Origin: Agromyces humatus
GTDB lineage: Bacteria > Actinomycetota > Actinomycetes > Actinomycetales > Microbacteriaceae
Assembly: GCF_021228295.1 (NCBI RefSeq)
Contig: NZ_JAJQPD010000003.1
Coordinates: 248,001 to 312,000 of the forward strand
Reading direction: 5' to 3'
DNA length: 64,000 nucleotides
Shown here: piece by piece, positions 56,365 through 64,000 of the stretch
Position numbering within the stretch: the stretch's first letter is position 1
Layout of the letters: each line of letters starts with the position of its first letter
Made by a program: the position numbers and the translations under genes
Notes under the pieces: generated by a model
The model's database searches: none
What the model was told of the DNA's origin: nothing
Seen by the model: the letters and a program-made list of their open reading frames with translations, nothing else

Positions 56365-58875
56365 TCAGTCGATCGGAATCACGGTCTCGAAATCGTCGGC
56401 GTCGAGCGACAGCGTTGGGATCGACGCCGTGAGCAGGGTACCGTCGGCGCGGCGCGAGCCCGTGACATCCTGCATCGTCGGCGAGCCGTACAGCCGCGGG
56501 CCCTGACCGTCGAGCGGCACCGTCACCGGGGAGTGGCGTTCGACGGTCACCTGGGCGCCCCGCACCCTGACCGTCGCCTCGTCGCCGACCTCGACCGTGA
56601 ACGTGATCGATTCGGGCTTGAGGTCGACGCGCAGGCGAGTGCCCCGCAGCGTGAGGCGGAACGTGAGGCGCTCCCAGGTGTCGGGCAGGCGCGGGTCGAA
56701 CGTGAAGACGCCGTTGTGATCACGGAATCCGCCGAACCCCGACACGAGGGCCGACCACACGCCGCCGGTCGACGCGACATGCACGCCGTCGGCCGCGTTG
56801 TGATGGAGGTCGGCGAGGTCGACGAAGAGGGCAGAACGGAAGTACCGCACCGCGAGTTCGTGGTAGCCGACCTCGGCCGCGATGATCGACTGGACGACGG
56901 CCGAGAGGGTGGAGTCGCCGGTGGTCAGCGGGTCGTAGTACTCGAAGTTCGCGCGCTTCTCGGCGGCGGTGAATCGGTCTCCCTGCAGGTACAGGGCGAG
57001 CACGACGTCGGCCTGCTTGAGCACCTGGAACCGGTAGATGACGAGCGGGTGGTAGTGCAGCAGCAGGGGACGGCGGTCTTCGGGAGTGTGCTCGAGGTCC
57101 CACAGCTCCTTCTGCAGGAACGCGCTGTCTTGAGGGTGGATGCCGAGCTGCTCGTCGAACGGGATATGCATGTGCGCGGCGGCGCGGCGCCAGCTGGCGA
57201 CCTCGGCCGGCGTGACGCCGAGCCGCTGGACGAGCTGGTGGTACGCGACCGCGTCGTCGACCTGCAGGTTGTCGATGGCGAATGCGGCCGCAGCGAGGTT
57301 CGCCCGCGCCATGACGTTCGTGTACAGGTTGTCGTTGACGACGGTCGTGTACTCGTCGGGCCCGGTGACGCCGTGGATGTGGAAGACGTCGTCGGCATTC
57401 GACCGCCAGAACCCGAGGTCTTCCCACATGCGGGCGGTCTCGACGAGGATGTCGATCGCGCCGCGCCCGAGGAAGTCGGTGTCGCCGGTCGCCGCGACGT
57501 ACTGGCAGAGCGCATACGAGATGTCGGCGTCGATGTGGTACTGCGCGGTGCCCGCCGCATAGTAGGCCGACGACTCCTGGCCGTTGATGGTGCGCCACGG
57601 GAACAGGGCCCCCATCTGGTTGAGCTCGAGGGCGCGAGCCCGGGCGGCATCGAGCATGCGCTGCCGGAACCTCAGGACATTGCGCGCCACGATCGGCGCG
57701 GTGTAGCTGAGGAACGGCAGCACGTAGATCTCGCTGTCCCAGAAGTAGTGACCACCGTATCCTGAGCCGCTCACGCCCTTGGCGGCGACGCCGCCGCCGT
57801 CGGTGCGGGCCGTGGCCTGGGCGAGCTGGAAGAGGTTCCACCGCGTCGCCTGCTGCAGGGCCGGTTGCGCGGCGATCTCGACGTCGGATCGTTCCCAATA
57901 GTCGTCGAGCCAGGCGCGCTGCTGGGTGAAGAGCTCGCTGACCCCGAGTTCGGCCGCGCGGTCGAGGGTGCGGTCGCACCGGTCGACGAGCTCGCGCGCA
58001 GGCACCTTGCGTGCCGTGTGGTAGCTCACGGTCTTGGTGATGCGGATCGGCATGCCCTGCTTGGCGTGCACGCGGTACACGTGCTTGGCGAGATCGTCGC
58101 CGATGGTTCCGCTCTCGGAGAAGGCGTTGTCGGTGGCGATCGAATGCTCGACGCCGACGGCGAGGGTCATGCCCGAGTTCGTGCACTGGTAGCCGAGAAT
58201 GTAGCGGCCGTCGGCGTCGCGCTTGACCCGGGGCTGCAGCACCCGCTCGATGAACTGCTCGGCCTTGCGCGGGTCGAACCCGCCGGGCGCCTCGAGCACG
58301 CCGCCGCGGTACTCGTCGCGCCCGTCTTGGCGGTTGAGCACCTGGCTCGAGATCGTGACCGCGGCGTCGGCGTCGAGCAGTTCGACCTCGTAGTCGATGA
58401 CGGCGAGGTGTCGGTCGGTGAAGCTCGTCATGCGTCGGCTCGTGATCAGCACGCGCTTGCCCGCTGGCGTGCGCCACTCGATCGACCGGCTGAGTGCGCC
58501 GAGCCGGAAGTCGAGCCGCCGCTCATAGGAGAGGAGTTCGGCCTCGGTGAGCACGAGCGGCTCGTCGTCGACGTACAGGCGGATGATCTTCGCATCGGGC
58601 ACGTTCACGATCGTCTGCCCGACCCGCGCGAAGCCGAACGCCTCTTCGGCGTGCCTGATGGGCCAGGTCTCGTGGAACCCGTTCACGAACGTGCCGTGCA
58701 TGTGGCCGTCGCGGCCCTCTTCGACGTTGCCGCGAAGGCCGACGTAGCCGTTGCCGACCCCGAACAGGGTCTCGGTGCGCCCCATGTCTTCGTTGCCGAA
58801 CTCGGTCTCGACGAGTGCCCACTCGTCGACGGGGAAGCGGCTGCGCTTCAGCGGATCGTCGTCGGCGAACCTCAT
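56365..58875 (-). CDS. Glycoside hydrolase family 65 disaccharide phosphorylase
   Basis: An 836-residue inverting phosphorylase. The N-terminal beta-sandwich starts ETEFGNEDMGRTETLFGVGN; the (alpha/alpha)6 barrel contains HYFWDSEIYVLPFLSYT, ALFPWRTINGQE and HIHGVTGPDEYTTVVNDNLY, with the general acid at Glu508. A small C-terminal beta domain follows. GH65 enzymes release beta-glucose-1-phosphate from maltose, trehalose or kojibiose; which one is not clear. The coupled HAD gene (ATGA overlap) would turn that product into glucose-6-phosphate, supporting phosphorylase and not hydrolase activity. Confidence 0.93.
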   Translation of the reverse strand: MRFADDDPLKRSRFPVDEWALVETEFGNEDMGRTETLFGVGNGYVGLRGNVEEGRDGHMHGTFVNGFHETWPIRHAEEAFGFARVGQTIVNVPDAKIIRLYVDDEPLVLTEAELLSYERRLDFRLGALSRSIEWRTPAGKRVLITSRRMTSFTDRHLAVIDYEVELLDADAAVTISSQVLNRQDGRDEYRGGVLEAPGGFDPRKAEQFIERVLQPRVKRDADGRYILGYQCTNSGMTLAVGVEHSIATDNAFSESGTIGDDLAKHVYRVHAKQGMPIRITKTVSYHTARKVPARELVDRCDRTLDRAAELGVSELFTQQRAWLDDYWERSDVEIAAQPALQQATRWNLFQLAQATARTDGGGVAAKGVSGSGYGGHYFWDSEIYVLPFLSYTAPIVARNVLRFRQRMLDAARARALELNQMGALFPWRTINGQESSAYYAAGTAQYHIDADISYALCQYVAATGDTDFLGRGAIDILVETARMWEDLGFWRSNADDVFHIHGVTGPDEYTTVVNDNLYTNVMARANLAAAAFAIDNLQVDDAVAYHQLVQRLGVTPAEVASWRRAAAHMHIPFDEQLGIHPQDSAFLQKELWDLEHTPEDRRPLLLHYHPLVIYRFQVLKQADVVLALYLQGDRFTAAEKRANFEYYDPLTTGDSTLSAVVQSIIAAEVGYHELAVRYFRSALFVDLADLHHNAADGVHVASTGGVWSALVSGFGGFRDHNGVFTFDPRLPDTWERLTFRLTLRGTRLRVDLKPESITFTVEVGDEATVRVRGAQVTVERHSPVTVPLDGQGPRLYGSPTMQDVTGSRRADGTLLTASIPTLSLDADDFETVIPID

Positions 58876-59729
58876 GCGTGATCCCCCCTTCGCGTGGGTT
58901 GAGGAGCCGTCTCGAAACCGGAGCGGGTGGGTTTCGAGACGTCGCTTCGCTCCTCGTGGACCCGCCGAAGCGCGGGGATGAGTTCGTCGAGCTCGTCGAC
59001 CACGACGTCGGCACCGAGCTCGACGAGCGTGTCTCGGCCGACTCCGCGGTCGACGCCGATGACGATGCCGAAGTCGCCGGCCGCGCCGGCGCGGACACCG
59101 GACTCGGCGTCTTCGACGACCGCGCACGCAGCGGTCGGCAGGCCGAGCAGCACGGCCGCGCGTTCGAACGTGTCGGGCGCCGGTTTGCCCGGCAGCCCCT
59201 CGCGCGCGGCGACCGCGCCGTCGACGACGACCTCGAACCGGTCGGCGAGGCCTGCGGCATCGAGCACGGCGGGTGCGTTCTTCGAGCTCGAGACGACGGC
59301 CACGAGGCATCCGCTCGCCTGCACCGCATCGAGGAACGCGACACTCGTCGCATACGGGGCGACGCCCTCGTCGGCCAGGGTCTCGTTGAAGGCCTCGTTC
59401 TTGCGATTGCCGAGACCGTGCACGGTGTCAGCAGTGGGCGCGTCGGTCACGTCGCCCTCGGGGATGCGGATGCCTCGGCTCTCGAGCAGGCTGCGCACCC
59501 CGTCGTAGCGGGGCTTGCCGTCGATGTGGGCGAAGTAGTCGGCCTCGCGATACGGCGCGGCACCGTGCTGCTCGAGGTAGGGCGTGAACAGCCGCGCCCA
59601 CGCGTGCATGTGCACGATCGCCGTGGGCGTGAGCACGCCGTCGAGGTCGAACAGGTAGCCGCGGATGCCGCTGAGATCGGTGTCGGCGGGAGCCCTCGGT
59701 GTCGTGGGGGACGAGGGGGAAGGGGACAC
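58872..59729 (-). CDS. HAD hydrolase, beta-phosphoglucomutase-like
   Basis: A 285-residue protein with GYLFDLDGVLTPTA (nucleophile Asp28, acid/base Asp30), a cap domain, VAVVSSSKNAPAVL (motif II) and GKPAPDTFERAAVLLG with AVVEDAESGVRAG. GTG 59729 follows AAAGGA. The final residues (HEERSDVSKPTRSGFETAPQ) are encoded by a dispersed repeat (58893-58966), so the tail is not ancestral. Coupled to the GH65 phosphorylase; likely interconverts beta-glucose-1-P and glucose-6-P. Confidence 0.9.
   Translation of the reverse strand: MSPSPSSPTTPRAPADTDLSGIRGYLFDLDGVLTPTAIVHMHAWARLFTPYLEQHGAAPYREADYFAHIDGKPRYDGVRSLLESRGIRIPEGDVTDAPTADTVHGLGNRKNEAFNETLADEGVAPYATSVAFLDAVQASGCLVAVVSSSKNAPAVLDAAGLADRFEVVVDGAVAAREGLPGKPAPDTFERAAVLLGLPTAACAVVEDAESGVRAGAAGDFGIVIGVDRGVGRDTLVELGADVVVDELDELIPALRRVHEERSDVSKPTRSGFETAPQPTRRGDHA
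58893..58966. repeat. Dispersed repeat, copy 4 (translated as the HAD tail)
   Basis: The arms GTGGGTTGAGGAGC / CGTCTCGAAACC and GGGTTTCGAGACGTCGCTTC / GCTCCTCGTGGACCCGCC form an imperfect inverted repeat of the same family as 31416-31503. Confidence 0.8.
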
Positions 59730-59921
59730 GGGGGCGGTCCTTTCGGTCGCGATGGTCGTGGGGCGCCAGAACCCGTACGTTCGATGGTATTGCCGCGTGG
59801 CGCGGGAGCGCGAGGTCAGGTGGAGACTCTGAGGGAGTGCCAAGGGTGGTGCTCGAATGGTGTTGCCGCCTCGGAGATGTTAGTCTCTCGTGGTTGGACG
59901 CACCACGGTGCGACCACACGT

Positions 59922-60008
59922 GCGCGAGTGGCGGAATTGGCAGACGCGCTGGCTTCAGGTGCCAGTACTCGCAAGGGTGTGGGGGTTCAAGTCCCCCCTC
60001 GCGCACCA
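59922..60008 (+). tRNA. tRNA-Leu (CAG)
   Basis: A class II tRNA with a long variable arm. Acceptor GCGCGAG / CTCGCGC, discriminator A at 60005 and encoded CCA at 60006-60008, anticodon stem around TTCAGGT with CAG at 59956-59958, and T arm GGGGGTTCAAGTCCCCC. It lies divergent from the HAD gene. Confidence 0.97.
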
Positions 60009-60066
60009 CGATCACGACAGAGCCACCTCATGGGGGCTTCTTGCTCGGCGCCATCGAATCGCGCGC

Positions 60067-60984
60067 TCACCGCATAGGGGGCGCCTGATCCGACCGCAAC
60101 CGGTCGTGCAGCAGCTTCGCCGCGTGGCCGAGCGCCTGCTCGGCGGCCGGCTGCCGCCACGCCGGAACGGATGACTCGCTGAGCACGGCGATCGCGAAGA
60201 CGCCGCCGTCGACGTGCTCGAGCACGCCCACCTCGTGCCGGAGATGCAGGAAGCTCCCGGTCTTGGAGTGCCACACCGCATCGTCCGACTCGAGGTCGGG
60301 CGCGAGCCGCTGACGCATGAGGTTCATGCCGAGCAGGTCGCGGAGCACCGCCCGGTGCGGGCGCAGCGCGGGGTCGCACCAGATCCGGTCGAGGAGGGTC
60401 GCAAGCGAGCGTGCGGTTCCGGCGTTCGCGCTCGTGACGTCGAGTTGCGGAATGAGATGACCGCCGCCCTGCGTCGAGGCCTGGACGGCGAGCGTCAGCG
60501 CCTGCGGCATCTCTTCGGGTGAGAGCCTGCTCGCGAGGGTTCGGTGGAGCTCGCGGATCGAGTGGCGCACGGTGATGTCGGCGATACCCAGCTCGCGGAG
60601 CAGGTCGGTGACCGCGACGGGCGGGCAGAGGCCGAACAAAGCGTCGGCGGCGGTGTCGTCGCTGACGGCGAGGGCCATGTAGATCAGGTCCTCCACGGCA
60701 ACGGTCGTCGGATGCCGGAAACGGCTGTACCCCGTGAGCCCGGGCGTGCGATCCGCATCGGCGAGTTCCACCATCCGGGCGAGATCGAGCTCGCCGACTG
60801 CCGCCCGATCGAGCACCGCGAGGGCGAGCGGGAGCTTGACGACGGAGGCGAGTGGATACGGTTCGTCGGGTTCGATCGAGATCTCGCGGCCGCTGCGGAG
60901 GTCGCGGACGACGATGGAGGCAGTGAGCCCCGCGTCGGCGAGCACTGCCGCGGCCTCGCGCACCACTCTGTGGTCACCCAGCAT
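60067..60984 (-). CDS. Beta-lactamase-like serine hydrolase without signal peptide
   Basis: A 305-residue class A beta-lactamase fold: SVVK (Ser47-Lys50), SDDTAADAL in place of the SDN loop (Ser108, Asp110 instead of Asn), and SKTGS near 236. A clear ExxLN (Glu166) motif is not seen, and the N-terminus MLGDHRVVREAAAV is not a signal peptide. It may be a cytoplasmic esterase or peptidase, not an antibiotic-inactivating enzyme. Its start overlaps the LysR stop by 11 bp, so it is co-translated with the regulator. Confidence 0.8.
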   Translation of the reverse strand: MLGDHRVVREAAAVLADAGLTASIVVRDLRSGREISIEPDEPYPLASVVKLPLALAVLDRAAVGELDLARMVELADADRTPGLTGYSRFRHPTTVAVEDLIYMALAVSDDTAADALFGLCPPVAVTDLLRELGIADITVRHSIRELHRTLASRLSPEEMPQALTLAVQASTQGGGHLIPQLDVTSANAGTARSLATLLDRIWCDPALRPHRAVLRDLLGMNLMRQRLAPDLESDDAVWHSKTGSFLHLRHEVGVLEHVDGGVFAIAVLSESSVPAWRQPAAEQALGHAAKLLHDRLRSDQAPPMR

Positions 60985-61912
60985 GGGCGAATCTCGCCTT
61001 CCTCGCCCGTGTCGTGAGCGGTGGCACGTTCTCGGTCGCCCGGAGCAGTGCTGCGAGGTGCGCGCCGGTCGCTTCGGTGAAGCGCGCCGCGAGGTCGCCG
61101 TCTCGGGAGGCGAGAGCGTAGCCGCGAACGAGCCGGAGGTCGCCGAGCGGCCGCCATCCGAGGCCGAACCCGTCGGCCTCCGCGCGGGTGCAGAGCACCC
61201 GATCGCCACCGCCGATCGCCTCGGCCATCGCCGTGATGATCGATGGTGCGATGCGCAGCTGCCCCGGTACGAGCCCGGCGCCGTTCCGCACCCGTTCGAG
61301 CCGGTCCCGCACGTGCGGCACCTCGTCTTCGGGCTGCAACCAGAGTCGTCGTGTTCGCACCGCGCCACGCTTCTGCCTCAGCTCGGCGAAGAAGAACGGT
61401 GCGTCGGTGTGGCCGGCCCGAGCACTGCCGACCCCGAGTGGACTCGACCACCGGGCGCGGTCGGGTTCGACGTGTTCGAGCACCAGCCGGATGCGACCGG
61501 CGCTGAACGCCTCCGCACGCTCGGCCGGACGCCCCGGCGCGAGCTCCACCGTCATCGATCGGGCCGCGGCCGCAGCGCAGAGCCGCGCCGCGGCGGACTC
61601 GTCGATGTGGTGCGGCACGCCGAACCCGACCGGGAGAAGGAGGGCACGGCCAGCGTCATCCGAGAGTTGGTGCGCGGCCGTGACGAGCTTGATCGCCGTC
61701 GGCAGCACGCCATGCCCGAACTCGGTGAGTTCGACGCGACGCGAGGATCGGTCGAAGAGCCGCGCGCCGAGGTGCTCCTCCAAGGCGGCGATGCGTCGGC
61801 TCGCGACCGATTGCGTCACACCCGCGCCTGCGGCGCCTGCAGTGAAACTCTCGCGTTCCGCCACTGCGACGAACACCTCGCAAGCGGCCTTGAGATCGAG
61901 CTGTCTCGACAT
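60974..61912 (-). CDS. LysR-type regulator (AmpR-like context)
   Basis: A 312-residue regulator with an N-terminal winged helix (KAACEVFVAVAERESFTAG, AGVTQSVASRRIAALEEHLG, RLFDRSSRRVELTEFG) and an atypical C-terminal effector domain. It is divergent from the class A beta-lactamase, with 73 bp between starts, as AmpR is from ampC. A role in inducing that lactamase is inference. The C-terminal domain does not show the usual LTTR periplasmic-binding signature strongly. Confidence 0.88.
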   Translation of the reverse strand: MSRQLDLKAACEVFVAVAERESFTAGAAGAGVTQSVASRRIAALEEHLGARLFDRSSRRVELTEFGHGVLPTAIKLVTAAHQLSDDAGRALLLPVGFGVPHHIDESAAARLCAAAAARSMTVELAPGRPAERAEAFSAGRIRLVLEHVEPDRARWSSPLGVGSARAGHTDAPFFFAELRQKRGAVRTRRLWLQPEDEVPHVRDRLERVRNGAGLVPGQLRIAPSIITAMAEAIGGGDRVLCTRAEADGFGLGWRPLGDLRLVRGYALASRDGDLAARFTEATGAHLAALLRATENVPPLTTRARKARFAHAG

Positions 61913-61985
61913 GCATGCGATTCTTGCATTGATAGCCGCCTTCAGTGCTTTGCCTGCATCGACGGCGGGCGGCAAGACTGCCGCC
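61913..61985. promoter_or_regulatory. Divergent LysR / beta-lactamase control region
   Basis: 73 bp separating the two start codons. It contains the A+T-richer GCGATTCTTGCATTGATAG and short interrupted dyads (ATGCATGCGATTCTTGCAT), consistent with a LysR T-N11-A-like site, but I cannot define an operator exactly. Confidence 0.5.
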
Positions 61986-62900
61986 ATGACCTCACGACCG
62001 AACTCCACTCCGATCACCCGCCGCTCGTTGCTCGCGTTCAGCGGCCTCTCCACCGCCGGTGTCGCCGCCGCCGTCATGGCCGGTCCGCCTGCGTTCGCGG
62101 CTCCTGTCGGCAACCCCGAGCGGATGACCCGCGCGCTGCGCGAACTCGAGCTCGCGGCATCCGTCACCATCGGCGTCACGGCCGTCGCGCACGGCTCGCA
62201 CCGGGCGTTCCGGTACCGCGGCGGCGAGCGGTTCCCGATGTGCTCGCTCTTCAAGACGATGGCCGTAGGCGCGCTGGTGCAGTCGCGCGGCTACGACGAC
62301 GTGTACTGGAACACGCCCATTCCGTTCACACGCGACGATCTCGTCGAGAACTCGCGCGTGCTCGACAAGACGACGACGTGGCAGGCGACACCCGGGGAAC
62401 TCGCCGACGCAGCCCTGCGCTTCAGCGACAACACCGCGGGCAACCTCATCCTGCGCGAGCTCGGCGGGCCCGCGGCGATCACCGCGTTCGCAGTCTCGCT
62501 GGGCGCGACGCACACCCGGCTCGACCGGTGGGAGCCCGAGCTGAACGATGCGATCCCCGGCGACGAACGAGACACGTCGACGCCTGACGACATCGCGCGG
62601 ATCTACGAAGCGCTCCTGCTCGACGACGCCGCCGGCGTACTCGCCTCGTCCCGTCTGAGGGAGTGGATGCTGCGCAATAGGACGTCGGACAACCGCATGC
62701 GTGCCGGGCTGACGCCGCCGTACGAGCTCGCGGACAAGACCGGCGGAGGCGACTACGGGGTCGTCAACGACGCGGGCGTGCTCTGGCGCCCGAGTGAGAC
62801 CCCGCTCACCATCGCCATCATGACCCGCACCGATCGCGCGGACGCCGCGTACGACAACGAGGCCATCGCCGAGGCGACCCGCATCGTCGTCGGCGGCTGA
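61986..62900 (+). CDS. Class A beta-lactamase, predicted Tat-exported
   Basis: A 304-residue enzyme with every active-site motif: SLFK (Ser87-Lys90), SDN (147-149), EPELN (Glu183 to Asn187, the Ambler 166-170 loop) and KTG (251-253). The signal TRRSLLAFSGLSTAGVAAA has twin arginines at 12-13 and ends near AFAAP, so export by Tat is likely. It would hydrolyse penicillins or cephalosporins; the spectrum is not predictable here. Divergent from the LysR gene. Confidence 0.94.
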   Translation: MTSRPNSTPITRRSLLAFSGLSTAGVAAAVMAGPPAFAAPVGNPERMTRALRELELAASVTIGVTAVAHGSHRAFRYRGGERFPMCSLFKTMAVGALVQSRGYDDVYWNTPIPFTRDDLVENSRVLDKTTTWQATPGELADAALRFSDNTAGNLILRELGGPAAITAFAVSLGATHTRLDRWEPELNDAIPGDERDTSTPDDIARIYEALLLDDAAGVLASSRLREWMLRNRTSDNRMRAGLTPPYELADKTGGGDYGVVNDAGVLWRPSETPLTIAIMTRTDRADAAYDNEAIAEATRIVVGG

Positions 62901-62927
62901 GTGCAGGCCGATCAGCCGCGCGATGGA

Positions 62928-63175
62928 TCATCTGCCGGTGTCGGGCGACGGGGCGGCCGGCAGCCGGACCGCGACACGGAGCCCGCCGTCGGGACGGGGC
63001 GCGACGGTCAGCGTTCCATCGTGTGCGTGCACGATGCTCGTGACGATCGCCAGGCCGAGGCCGACACCTGGGTGGTCGCTGCGGATGCGCTCGGTACCGC
63101 GCTGGAACGGTTCGGTGAGCGTCGAGACCAACTGCGGGCTGAGCTGCTTGCCGGTGTTCTCGACACATCAGCTCA
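62928..63175 (-). pseudogene. Remnant of a sensor histidine kinase (HATPase C-terminus)
   Basis: The frame reads VENTGKQLSPQLVSTLTEPF, then the G2 box GVGLGLAIVTSIVHAHDGTL, then VAVRLPAAPSPDTG and a stop. This is only the final ~80 residues of a HATPase_c domain. Upstream, stop codons and frame loss remove the dimerization and N-box regions, and no response regulator is adjacent. Broken. Confidence 0.75.
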
Positions 63176-63303
63176 TGTGTCCGGGACGCGGTCGACATCG
63201 GCGACGTCGATGCAGCGGTGAGAACTCGTCATCAAGCGACCCACGTGTCCGGATGCTCGTCATACTCGTATGTGGCCCCTGCCGGCGATAGGACGACACC
63301 CCC

Positions 63304-63717
63304 ATGATCCGCACCATGCTCAAGTCCAAGATCCACCGTGCGACGGTGACGCATGCCGACCTGCACTACGTGGGGTCGCTGACGGTTGACCGGGACCTGT
63401 TGGACGCCGCCGACCTCGTGCCCGGCGAGCAGGTGGCCGTCGTCGACGTGACCAACGGTGCGCGGCTCGAGACGTACGTGATCGAGGGGGAACGCGGGTC
63501 GGGCGTGATCGGGATCAACGGGGCGGCGGCGCACCTGATCGGCGTCGGCGACCTCGTGATCGTCATCTCCTACGCTCAGGTCGAGGCGCACGAGCTGCAG
63601 GAGTGGGAACCCGCCGTCGTGCACGTGGACGCCGCCAACCGGGTGGTCGAGATCGGCGGGGACGTGGCTGCGCCGACCGACTCGACATCGACACCGCCGC
63701 ACGCGATTCGGCGCTGA
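63304..63717 (+). CDS. panD: Aspartate 1-decarboxylase proenzyme
   Basis: A 137-residue pyruvoyl-dependent enzyme making beta-alanine for pantothenate. [20 protein letters not shown] with Lys9, the self-cleavage site Gly24-Ser25 in YVGSLTV, and [12 protein letters not shown] are conserved. The tail after residue 120 is an unstructured Thr/Ser/Pro extension. It stands alone; panBC are not in the window. Confidence 0.95.
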   Translation: MIRTMLKSKIHRATVTHADLHYVGSLTVDRDLLDAADLVPGEQVAVVDVTNGARLETYVIEGERGSGVIGINGAAAHLIGVGDLVIVISYAQVEAHELQEWEPAVVHVDAANRVVEIGGDVAAPTDSTSTPPHAIRR

Positions 63718-63777
63718 CGTCAGACGAGATCGCCGGCGCTGAGCATGCGTCGCGGTGCTGGTAACCCCCGAGAACGG

Positions 63778-64000
63778 TTATGATCCGGTCGGCACCAGCC
63801 TGAACGTTGTCTCGACCACCTGATCGCCCACGACCGTCCCCACGATGCGCGGCCCATGGCGGTCGTACTTCGCGTGGTACGCGGCGTCGATCGCGGTGTG
63901 GGCATCGGGTGCGGCATCCGCGAACTCGACATCGCGCTCGACGCCGCCGGCGCGGATCCGCCCGCGACCGCTCGCCTTCGCCCGGCGGAACCAGCCGTTG
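63778..64000 (-). CDS. DUF2255 family protein (C-terminal part, start beyond the window)
   Basis: From the right edge the minus strand reads NGWFRRAKASGRGRIRAGG, then VERDVEFADAAPDAHTAIDA, AYHAKYDRHGPRIVGTVVGD and ends TTFRLVPTGS before TAA at 63778. The W-R-R-A...G-I-R-A-G-G...AY..KY..H pattern fits DUF2255, a small uncharacterised family of about 120 residues. About 74 residues are present. Confidence 0.72.
   Translation of the reverse strand, partial: NGWFRRAKASGRGRIRAGGVERDVEFADAAPDAHTAIDAAYHAKYDRHGPRIVGTVVGDQVVETTFRLVPTGS

Overview
The window is the replication-origin region of a high-GC actinobacterium. Gene order (rpmH-dnaA-dnaN-recF-gyrB-gyrA, parAB beside the origin, and the pknB-pknA-pbpA-rodA-pstP-fhaB-fhaA block) and protein style point to the family Microbacteriaceae, possibly near Agromyces. 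That placement is inference from gene content; no 16S gene is present. oriC most likely lies in the 527 bp between dnaA and dnaN. Genes right of it mostly run rightwards (gyrBA, cyclophilin) and most housekeeping genes left of it run leftwards (rpmH to parB, the rpsF operon, dnaB), as expected for leading-strand bias.

Left arm, 1-29.5 kb: a sugar epimerase fragment translationally coupled to an MTA phosphorylase; a thioredoxin-like lipoprotein with a CcdA-like membrane protein; a WYL regulator divergent from an epoxide hydrolase; dnaB; the rpsF-ssb-rpsR-rplI operon; an AbiEi-type gene bracketed by two 69-nt palindromic repeats; cca; a DUF6049 protein with murJ; trxB-trxA; an aminotransferase and a D-Ala-D-Ala ligase-like protein; then parB-parA and the leftward rsmG-jag-yidC-yidD-rnpA-rpmH cluster. 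Seven parS sites occur between 22.9 and 27.1 kb. One lies in-frame inside the parA reading frame, one exactly fills the 16-bp jag/rsmG gap, and three form a ~50-bp tandem array.

Right arm, 30-64 kb: dnaA, oriC, dnaN, recF, a DUF721 protein, gyrB, gyrA, a DUF3566 membrane protein, tRNA-Ile and tRNA-Ala; an accessory stretch (a hydrolase lipoprotein and its decayed paralogue, a SHOCT protein, a NUDIX hydrolase, two very small proteins); cyclophilin, rhomboid protease, crgA, pabA; the Ser/Thr phosphorylation and cell-wall elongation operon; a GH65 phosphorylase with a beta-phosphoglucomutase-like HAD enzyme; tRNA-Leu(CAG); an AmpR/AmpC-like LysR plus class A beta-lactamase module; a sensor-kinase remnant; panD; and a DUF2255 fragment at the edge.

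Two dispersed repeat families stand out. One carries GGGTTGAGGAGC / CGTCTCGAAACC-type arms, occurs four times, and two copies are translated in-frame, one inside recF and one in the HAD gene tail. The other is the 69-nt palindrome pair around the AbiEi-type gene. DnaA-box-like sequences cluster in three places besides oriC: upstream of dnaA, upstream of dnaB, and between the rhomboid gene and crgA. I see no CRISPR array, prophage, insertion sequence or rRNA operon.
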